Shown in pieces: positions 55,663 through 64,000 of a stretch of 64,000 nt of DNA. The first letter of the stretch is position 1, and each line of letters opens with the position of its first letter. Position numbers and translations under genes: made by a program. The notes under the pieces are model-generated. The model was given only the letters and a program-made list of their open reading frames with translations, was not told the origin of the DNA and made no database searches. The stretch is taken from assembly GCF_004027225.2 (NCBI RefSeq), contig NC_044279.2, positions 51,298,744 through 51,362,743 of the forward strand, written 5' to 3'. The DNA comes from Strigops habroptila (Eukaryota > Chordata > Aves > Psittaciformes > Psittacidae).

Positions 55663-58406
55663 CTAAACCACGTGGCTCAAGGCTCTGTCCAACCTGGCCT
55701 TGAACACCGCCAGGGATGGAGCATCCACAACTTCCCTGGGCAACCCATTCCAGTGCTTCACCACCCTCACTGTAAAGAACTTCTTCCTTATATCTAGTCT
55801 AAACTTCCCCTGTTTAAGTTTGAACCCATTACCCCTTGTCCTACCACCACAGTCCCTAAGGAAGAGTCCCTCCCCAGCATCCTTGTAGACCCCCTTCAGA
55901 TACTGGAAGGCTGCTATGAGGTCTCCATGCAGCCTTCTCTTCTCCAGGCTGAACAGCCCCAACTCTCTCAGCCTATCTTCATATGGGAGGTGCTCCAGCC
56001 CTCTTACCATCCTCGTGGCCCTCCTCTGGACTCGCTCCAACAGCTCCATGTCCTTTTTATGTTGAGGACACCAGAACTGTACACAGTACTCCAAGTGAGG
56101 TCTCACAAGAGCAGAGGAGAGGGGCAGGATCACCTCCTTCGACCTGCTGGTCACGCTTCTTTTGATGCAGCCCAGGATACGGTTGGCTTTCTGGGCTGCA
56201 AGCGCACACTGCCGACTCATGTTAAGCTTCTCGTCAACCAACACCCCCAAGTCCTTTTCTGCAGGGCTGCTCTGAATCTCTTCTCTGCCCAGCCTGTAGC
56301 AGTGCCTGGGATTGCCCCGACCCAGGTGTAGGACCTTACACTTGGCTTGGTTAAACTTCATAAGGTTGTCATCGGCCCACCTCACAAGCGTGTCAAGGTC
56401 CCTCTGGATGGCATCCCTTCCCTCCAGCGTATCAACCGAACCACACAGCTTGGTGTCGTCGGCAAACTTGCTGAGGGCGCACTCAATCCCACTGTCCATG
56501 TCGCCGACAAAGATGTTGAACAGGACCGGTCCCAACACCGATCCCTGAGGGACACCACTCGTTACAGGTTTCCAACTGGACATCGAGCCATTTACCACAA
56601 CTCTTTGCGTGCGGCCATCGAGCCAGTTTTTTATCCACCGAGTGGTCCATCTATCAAATTGATGTCTCTCCAATTTAGAGACAAGGATGTCGTGCGGGAC
56701 AGTGTCGAACGCTTTGCACAAGTCCAGGTAGATGACGTCAACTGCTCTGCCGCTGTCCATCAGTTCCGTGGCTCCATCATAGAAGCCACCAAATTGGTCA
56801 GGCAGGATTTCCCCTTAGTGAAGCCATGTTGGCTGTCACCAACCACCTCATTGTTTTTCATGTGCCTTAGCATGTTTTCCAGGAGAAACTGTTCCAAGAT
56901 TTTGCCAGGCACAGAGGTGAGACTGACTGGTCTGTAGTTCCCCGGGTCTTCCACCTTCCCCTTCTTGAAAATGGGGGTTATATTACCCTTCTTCCAGTCA
57001 TCGGGAACTTCACCTGACTGCCAGGATTTTTCGAATATGATGGACAGTGGCTTAGCAACTTCATTCGCCAGCTCCTTCAGGACCCGTGGATGGATTTCAT
57101 CAGGTCCCATGGACTTGTGCACGTTCAGGTTCTTAAGATGGTCTCGAACCTGATCCTCTCCTACAGTGGGCCTAAGGTCTTCGTTCTCACAGTCCCTGCA
57201 TTTGCTTTCCAAGACTTGGGTTGTGTGGTCAGAGCATTTGCTGGTGAAGACTGAGGCAAAGAAGTCATTAAGAACCTCAGCCTTCTCCAGATCCATGGTA
57301 GCCAGTTCTCCTGATAGCTTCTGGAGAGGGCCTACATTGTCCCTAGTCTGTCTTTTATTTGCTACGTATCTATAGAATCCTTTCCTGTTATCTTTTACAT
57401 CCCTTGCCAAACTTAATTCTAGCTGGGCCTTAGCTTTCCTAACCTGGTCCCTAGCTTCTCGGGCAATGCTCCTATATTCTTCCCAGGCCGCCTGTCCTTG
57501 CTTCCACCTTCTATAAGCTTCTTTTTTCCCTCTAAGTTTCCACAGCAGCTCCTTGTCCATCCATGGAGGTCTCCTGGCCCTCCTGCTGCACTTTCTTCTA
57601 GTCGGGATGCAACACTCTTGAGCACGTAGCAGGTGATCCTTGAATACCGACCAGCAGTCTTGGGCCCCCCTGCCCTCTAGGACTGTATCCCATGAAACCT
57701 TACTAAGGAGGTTCCTGAAGAGGCCAAAGTCTGCTTTCTTGAAGTCCAGGGCAGTGAGCTTGCTGCACGCTCTTCTCACCGTCCTGAGGATCTCAAACTC
57801 AACCATCTCGTGATCACTAGAGCCAAGGCTGCCCTGGAGCGTCACATTTCCAACCAGTCCCTCCCTGTTGGTGAGCACAAGGTCTAGCATGGCTCCTCTC
57901 TTCGTCGCCTCCTCTACTGCTTGAAAGAGGAAGTTGTCTTCCACACAATCGAGGAACCTCCTGGATTGCTTCTGCCAGGCCGTACCGTCCCTCCAGCAGA
58001 TGTCAGGATAGTTGAAGTCCCCCATGAGGACCAGGGCCTGCGAGCGTGAGGCTGCTCCTATCTGTCTGTAGAGCGCTTCATCCACAGAGTCCTCTTGATC
58101 AGGCGGCCTGTAACAGATCCCCACCGTAATGTCCCCTGTTTCTGTTTTCCCTTTGATCCTGACCCACAAACACTCTGTTACCTCATCACCCGTCCCCAGA
58201 CAGAGTTCCATACTCTCTAGCCTATCACTGACATAGATAGCAATGCCCCCTCCCCGTCTGCCTGGCCTGTCTCTTCTAAATAGCCTGTAACCTTCCATTC
58301 CGACATTCCAGTCATAGGAGCCATCCCACCATGTTTCTGTGATACCAATGACATCATATTCCCGTAGCCTTGCACACATCTCTAATTCCTCTTGCTTGTT
58401 CCCCAT
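55663..58406 (-). CDS. CR1 ORF2: endonuclease and reverse transcriptase (one frameshift)
   Basis: The first part (58406-56760) has the APE-type endonuclease ([35 protein letters not shown]) and the start of the reverse transcriptase ([31 protein letters not shown]). The second part (56760-55663) holds the palm with [25 protein letters not shown] and the catalytic FADD, then the thumb. The two frames are separated by loss of one base near 56,784 (GGTGGCTTCTATG), after which the second frame carries on with no other stop. Together they span about 910 residues, the usual CR1 ORF2 size. The upstream 165-bp gap to ORF1 is normal. Confidence 0.93.
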
Positions 58407-58570
58407 ACTACGGGCGTTTGTATAGAGGCACCTTAGCCGAGCTCCAAATGAAGCCGACTCAATGGCTGGGGCAGCTGGAACATCTCTACATCACTCCAAG
58501 CACTTATTACAGGTGCTGGCAACTGACCAGGAATGTTGGGATGGATCAATGCTCCCCTCCCCCAACACAT

Positions 58571-59647
58571 CTAGTTTAAAGCTTTCCTGACTAGCCTGGC
58601 AAGCCTCCTACCAAAACAGCTCTTCCCCTTCTTTGTCAGACCAGCTCCACCAGCCTCCAGTAGATCTGGCCGCCCAAATGGAGCCCCATGTTCTAAATAG
58701 CCAAACCCCTGACTATGGCACCACCATTCTAACCATTTATTAACCTGCCAAACGTGCCTAGCTTTTTTAAGGTCCTCCCCCTTGCCCTGGAGAATCGATG
58801 AAAAAACTATCTGAGCTCCAGAGCCCCTAACCACCTCTCCCAGGGCTCTGTAGTCCTTCTTAATGTTTTCCAGGCTACTGCTATCTATATCTCTAGCACC
58901 CACATGGACCACTAGGAGGGGGTAATAGTCAGCAGGACTTACTAGAGCAGGCAGCCTCTCAGCAACGTCCCTGATTCGAGCCCCCGGCAGGCAACACACC
59001 TCCCTCGAGACTGGATCAGCCCGGCAGATGAGCGCCTCTGTGCCTTTCAAAGTAGAGTCCCCTACTACTATGACCCTCCTCTTTTTCCTGGAGGCACCAG
59101 TAGCGATCCTCTTTACTGGTGCATCAGCAGGGTGCTCATTAGGTGTGGTGGGTGCTTTCTCACTAGCCCCCTGCAGAACCGCGAAGCGGTTCTGGGTGGG
59201 GACATCAGATTTAGGAGGAAGCCCCTTGTCGTTAATTGTCCTCTTCCTCCTTTTTTTGTTCGTTTTTCTCGTGACTAATTCCCAGCTTCCTGGGTTGCTG
59301 CCCTCCTTCTTTCCTATATGAGCAGTGCTAGACGTTTGCAGCCCCTGCGCAGTTTGGGCCTGGGGCAAGCAGCCCAGCTTCCTCTCAGCTTCCCTGGCAT
59401 CTTTTAGCTCTCCAACAGCCTCCCGCAGCTCAGCCACCTGCTGCAGGAGGACCTCCACCAGGGCGCACCGAGCGCAGCCCTGTCCATTGTGCACCCCAGC
59501 CTCAAGAGACCAGTCGAGGCACTCTCTACACTCCGAGGTCTGCGCCGCAGCCTCCCCTCTCATCGGCTCTGCCTGGGTGCCTACGCTGGCCACCGCCGGG
59601 GCAGAGCTCCCAGAGCGGGCCCTGGTCCTGAGGCGAGCGCTCACCAT
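58571..59647 (-). CDS. CR1 ORF1 protein with SGNH-esterase-like domain (intact)
   Basis: An uninterrupted 358-residue frame. The N-terminal third has a Cys-rich segment (CRECLDW...CARC) followed by a heptad-like coiled coil (VLLQQVAELREAVGELKDAR). A basic patch (KTNKKRRKR) suits RNA binding. The C-terminal half has the esterase signature VVGDSTLKG with the nucleophile Ser, and VHVGARDID, as in other CR1 ORF1 proteins. It binds the element RNA as part of the LINE particle. Confidence 0.92.
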   Translation of the reverse strand: MVSARLRTRARSGSSAPAVASVGTQAEPMRGEAAAQTSECRECLDWSLEAGVHNGQGCARCALVEVLLQQVAELREAVGELKDAREAERKLGCLPQAQTAQGLQTSSTAHIGKKEGSNPGSWELVTRKTNKKRRKRTINDKGLPPKSDVPTQNRFAVLQGASEKAPTTPNEHPADAPVKRIATGASRKKRRVIVVGDSTLKGTEALICRADPVSREVCCLPGARIRDVAERLPALVSPADYYPLLVVHVGARDIDSSSLENIKKDYRALGEVVRGSGAQIVFSSILQGKGEDLKKARHVWQVNKWLEWWCHSQGFGYLEHGAPFGRPDLLEAGGAGLTKKGKSCFGRRLARLVRKALN

Positions 59648-60664
59648 CCCGCTCGCTGCCCGCTCGCCCTGCCTGCTCGATCTGCCGCGCCACGCCCTGA
59701 CTAACGCCGGGCAAACACGCCCTGTTTGCCCGCCCTGTTCGCCGCGCTCCCTGGGGTGGGTTTTTCCCCACTGAGGGCTGGTGCCGTCACTCCTGGCGCC
59801 GCCCCCTGTGAGTCAGCTGCTCGCGCCAGCTGAGCTGCCGGCTCCTGGGCAAGTCCTGTCGAGGACTTGAGGCTCCCTCGGTCGCTCTTGCCGCTCCGAA
59901 CTGAGGCTCCGGGACGCTGTGCTTCCCCCCGCTCCGGTGTTAAAGGCGTCCTCTCTGGAGATACTCAGTTCCCCTTGTCTTTCTCTCCAGAGCATTTGTG
60001 ACTAGCATTTATGATTCTACAGCCTTAAGAAATTCCTGTAAAGTGACCAATACATACATGGTGCTAAAGGTGACAGGCTGTGTCACTGAATTACTTTTTG
60101 AGATGCTGTGTGTAAGAACACACATCCTGAATCAGGTCTCACTGATGCCAACTTCACACCCAATAGCCACCTGCACCAAGGTTATCCCTGCTTTACACTG
60201 ATGCAAATGAAATCAAAACTTATACTCTGCATTTCAAGTGCAGGTCATTATGGCCTTTGTCAATAACTTATTTTGATACAAACAATGCGAAGAGGAATGT
60301 AAGAGCCTCATAGACCTGCAGCATGGAAAGTTCCCTTACTGAATTCCTGGGAAGGGGCCATTTGAGATTGGAGGAGGAGGAGGTGTAAGACAGTTTGGGG
60401 CTTTTGGCTGCTGTAACTTGGATGTTTCCTCTGGGACTCTGAGGAAAAAAAGGTAACCAAGAATTGTCTTGAATAAATTGCACTTGAGTACAACTACAGA
60501 TTTTGTTTTGTGTTTATCTAGGCTGAACTAAGCTATTTTCTGTTACCAAAGGCCTTCCCCATGTTGGCAGTTTTCAGAATTCCTTCACTCCCGCTGACTA
60601 TAATAATATATAATATCCTATTCTATTCTATTCCATTCCATTCTATTCCTCCATTGTCCCTGCT

Positions 60665-60841
60665 CCTGCCCAGAGAGGTGGTGGATGCGTCACCCCTGGA
60701 GACACTCAAGGCCAAGCTGGATGTGGTTCTGGGCAATCTGATCTAGTTGAAGATGTCCCTGCTCATTGCAGGGGGGTTGGACTAGGTGGCCTTTGAAAAT
60801 CCCTTCCAACCCAAACTGCTCTATGGTTCTATGATTCTATA
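60665..60841 (+). mobile_element. CR1 LINE, 3' fragment on the plus strand
   Basis: Plus-strand CR1 3' end: GAGGTGGTGGATGCGTCACC, then GGAGACACTCAAGGCCAAGC, ending CTATGGTTCTATGATTCTAT. It is preceded by an ATTCT/ATTCC simple repeat at 60,617-60,650. It is the only clear plus-oriented CR1 apart from the scrap at 13.0 kb. Confidence 0.93.
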
Positions 60842-63800
60842 TTCTTTTTCACTGGGTTACAGCTGTCTTACGCAGCCAACACACACCTCATTAGCCCAGG
60901 CTCCTAGTAAAATGCTCTTTGAAGACTGCTGCCCATTCTTTTACCTCTTCCTTCAGTCCCAGTTCCTGGAGTTTTCTGATATAACAGGTGCTTTCAAGAC
61001 ACTCAAGTGAAAGTCAGTTGATTACCGTCTGGAAGGCAATCAGAAGCTTACTCTAGCAAATGAATATAAATCAGAACATGAATCCCACTCCTGCTCTGCA
61101 GTGGGATAGGAATGCACAGCTGTTACTACATCTCATTTCAGAGAGGCAACAGAAACTTGATATTCAGGTCATCACTAGCAATCAGCCAGGCCTTTAGTGG
61201 TTGGGACCACTACGCATAAAATGTATCAGACTGGCATATTTCCTTCTGTCATTTCTGGGAACTGGATTAAGTATGAGGACTGCTGCAACACTTCATCTAA
61301 ATCCCCCTGCCCTCCTACCTCAAATGGAGAAGATGTCTTACAGAGGTGTAGCCAACAGATAAAACACATCCTGACTTGCACTGCATTCCTCTGATTTTGG
61401 TGACTCTGAGTTGTGGAATATGTGATGACACTCCACAGCAGACAAATAAATGTTAACTAAAAAGAAATAGCCCTAAACAATAATTCCGTGCTGCCTCATG
61501 TCTCAAAACAAGGAGGTGCTGCTTAGCACTTATGTATTAATGAAATTCTTGGTAGAAGCTGCAATAGCCTAGGTCTTGCACATATTTTGTTATTAAAAAC
61601 ATGACTATAAAAAACCCAGGAAGACAGGCAGTAGCTGTCTTAACAGTGAATAGTGAATAAACTTTTCATTAGAAGTTGTACTTTCAAATGAAGGCATGTG
61701 GTTTAACAGTTCAAGTAAGAAACCACAGCATGCTGTAGCTGCAGGAGTTTTTCAGCTTCTCACGTGCAAAGTAAGGACTTTACAGGTAGCTGCATCAGAT
61801 CACTTAGTGCTACCAATGTTTTGGGATCCCACAACCAGAAGGGGAATAGTAATAAACACTCTTCTTTACAACACACTTCGGGATCCTCAGTTTTACACAC
61901 TAGCAAAACTTCTGTCCTTCTGCTGACTATGAATTGAAGCTCAGTTAGTCTACAGAGAAGAGTGAGGATCTGCTTCAGTTGCTCCATGCCACACAGGTCT
62001 CCATTTAAAAAAAGGTGTTAAGTTGCTCAAATCTGTGAACAGTTGCCCAAGTGGACAGCCACAAAGCAGAACCGAGGATTAATACATATATTTAAATGAC
62101 CTTTCCAGCTATTTAATGAGACATATACACACAATCTTCTTTTGATAAAGCAAGAAGCAATTCCCATAATTAAAGAAAAACACAGAAGTTGACACAGCTG
62201 ATTTTAATGTAAGGTAAATGAGAAGAGTCCACAAATCCAGTGAAATGGGCTTGAGGGGCTCAAATTTATTCTCTCATGTGCAGGAGTGCATGTGCATTGA
62301 AAGACTGCATTTGAGGACCAATACTGCATAGCAGAAAATGCAGTGTTAGAATTATCTGTTAGAAGGGTCTGAGTTTGTCAGAGAAAGACAGAGGAAGTGA
62401 AAAAGAGGAGAAAAAGAGTTGACTTGTCCACACAGTTTATATTGTTAAGTTCCTTCTCATAGTCCTGCTACTGCATGGCTTCAGCTAAAAGCACAAATGG
62501 TCATCCACTGTCCCCTTCCTGTTTGTCACATCCATTTAACAGTCAGAGAGTCTTCAAAGGAAAGTGATAGAAAGACCTTGAGATGGAGAATGAAGAGGGT
62601 TACATGGAACTTCGTTCCAAAGGAAGGAAGAAAAGCTCCAATGCAGGTGAGCATATAAGCATTTATGATTTACCTTTCAGAATTGTTCTGTAAATAAAAA
62701 ATATCATATTTGAGTTATCATAAAAAACTACAGCTCTGCCAAAATTTTAGTTGGTGCAACTAAAGTTCCCAATGATATATGGCAATATACAGAGAAATAT
62801 GATGGATAGTATATAAAATGCAGCACTAACAGTACCACTAAGCTTGGAGTACTGGTGCTGACAGTCCCAGTACAAAATGGAGACTAGGAAACAGAGGTGT
62901 ATGAGGAAAACATGAAGCAGTAGCTGGCACCAAGTTTGGCAACAGTCTCAGCTCACTAGCCATTGAAGTTTTTTTGGTGGGGTTTTTTTTGGTTTTTTTT
63001 GTTTTGGGGTGGTTGGGGTTTTTTTAATTATTATTTTGCTTTGCTTTGTTTTCAGGAATCACAGCTAAGAAGAATTTAAGAATTTTGTACACTTTGCTAA
63101 CTATAAGGCAATAACTTACTGACCAGTAGTAAGCTTTTCCACGAACTTCTGGGGATTTTGTCAGAAGTGTCAAAGGCAGCTTCAAGCTCACTCTTGCTAT
63201 GCTTTACGTCTTTTGAGCGTCCCAGAGAAGAGCTTCTCAGATTGTAAATACCAAGTCTTCAGAGAAATTAAACATCCAGTTTCCAAACAGTTAATTAGCT
63301 ATAAGCATCAGTTCCTGAAAAATCCTGGCTGCACCTTTATGTAAAAGCAATTTTTAATAGAAAAAAAACCACAACAAAACCAAGAACCAGCTTCAGTTAC
63401 TCAATATGGCAGGATAAATTGTGTGCAATTTCAATTGAAGTAAATTGTGCCAGTTTGTCTGTTGTTACAACAACTTATCTCAGAGCCTGTTCCCAAGTGC
63501 TATAAAAGCACAGAAACAGCAAGATTGAGGAAAAAAAGTCAGAAAACTGATCATAAAAGCTAATATTTATTTAACTAAGAACTTTCACTGGTTTTAAAAT
63601 ATTTGTCAAAGTGTACAAAAATGTTGCTGTAATGGAGTAGACTGGCTATTTCCGGTTAAAAGAAGCAGAAAGTCAGTCAAAGTGTACGTGGCACATATAC
63701 AGAGTTGTATGTGACCACAAAGACTCAGAGCACACAGTGACAAAGCTGGGTTTAAAATCCTCTTATCTTCATCATCTACCTGCATGACTGGGTAGCGTGA

Positions 63801-64000
63801 CACAAGGGGGCAGCAGGAAGACTTCAGGAAAGCAACTGAAGACAACGGTGCTTTCGTTTAGCTTCTTAAACAATGCAAGTTGTCTTTGCTTGTAGTGAAA
63901 AGTGTGACCTAGCTTTAGATCAGACACAGACTAGCGATGGTAGCATGATATCCATATGGAATACAGAAGTGTATTGACTGGAGTGGTTGGAAATGGTCAC
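60842..64000. other. Intergenic stretch, no gene recognised
   Basis: No frame of convincing length, no splice-bounded coding exon and no RNA gene were seen. The only notable sequence is a G/T-rich tract at 62,976-63,019. Confidence 0.4.
62976..63019 (+). other. G/T-rich tract with four G runs
   Basis: GGTGGGG, GG, GGGG, GG and GGGG are separated by T runs over 44 bp. It could form a weak G-quadruplex with long T loops or be a decayed simple repeat. Confidence 0.4.

Larger units (their letters stand above)
55563..59995 (-). mobile_element. Full-length CR1 LINE, nearly intact
   Basis: Runs on the minus strand from a GC-rich 5' UTR (about 59,995-59,650) through ORF1 (59647-58571) and ORF2 (58406-55663) to a 3' UTR with four ATTCTATG-type repeats at 55,563-55,595. 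Most avian CR1 copies are 5'-truncated to a few hundred bases, so a 4.4-kb copy is rare. ORF1 is open; ORF2 is broken once by a one-base shift. Close similarity to the fragment at 30.3 kb and the few defects point to a young subfamily. Confidence 0.95.

Noticed and set aside
1-64000. CRISPR arrays, tRNA or rRNA genes, bacterial operons
   Set aside because: None seen; the tandem array has no spacer structure and the DNA is vertebrate.

Overview
This is bird nuclear DNA. The evidence is many CR1 LINE copies ending in the 8-bp ATTCTATG-type 3' repeat, avian-type retroviral LTRs, spliced vertebrate genes with short CpG-island promoters, and three recognisable genes that sit together on human 7q33 (AGBL3, TMEM140, CYREN). 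I cannot name the species; the LTR and CR1 types fit Neoaves better than fowl, but that is inference.

Layout. 1-13.4 kb holds a minus-strand ankyrin-repeat gene of the ANKRD7/POTE/ANKRD26 type. Its promoter and five ankyrin exons lie at 13.4-11.1 kb. Its downstream part (9.95 kb to beyond the left edge) is an amplified exon landscape: two 875-bp tandem units (7.74-9.49 kb) and fourteen 380-bp tandem units (1-5.37 kb). Each unit carries a pair of small exons (103 + 65 nt = 56 codons) that together keep the frame. A broken endogenous retrovirus fragment, with an inverted LTR of the same family inside its LTR, sits between the two arrays. At 13.4-13.7 kb a CpG-rich 320-bp interval separates the start codons of the ankyrin gene (minus) and CYREN (plus), a bidirectional promoter. 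CYREN (13.71-14.56 kb) and TMEM140 (16.94-16.36 kb, minus) converge tail to tail, with polyA signals 31 bp apart at about 15.2 kb.

17-25 kb has no recognised gene, only a possible unidentified minus-strand gene at 19.1-20.6 kb. 25.2-49.6 kb is AGBL3 (cytosolic carboxypeptidase 3, minus). I reconstruct 16 coding exons whose phases all agree, including a possible 17-nt microexon; only the N-terminal start is unresolved. Introns hold CR1 fragments, a 550-bp TTTTC-rich satellite, and an 84-nt hairpin. 49.65-64 kb is intergenic: CR1 fragments, a 1.45-kb TTTC/TTCC microsatellite, one possible plus-strand exon at 55.0 kb, and a full-length CR1 (55.56-60.0 kb, minus) with intact ORF1 and an ORF2 broken once.

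Functional themes: CYREN regulates Ku-dependent end joining, AGBL3 trims glutamate from tubulin, TMEM140 is a four-pass membrane protein. The most unusual object is the tandem exon-pair array of the ankyrin gene.
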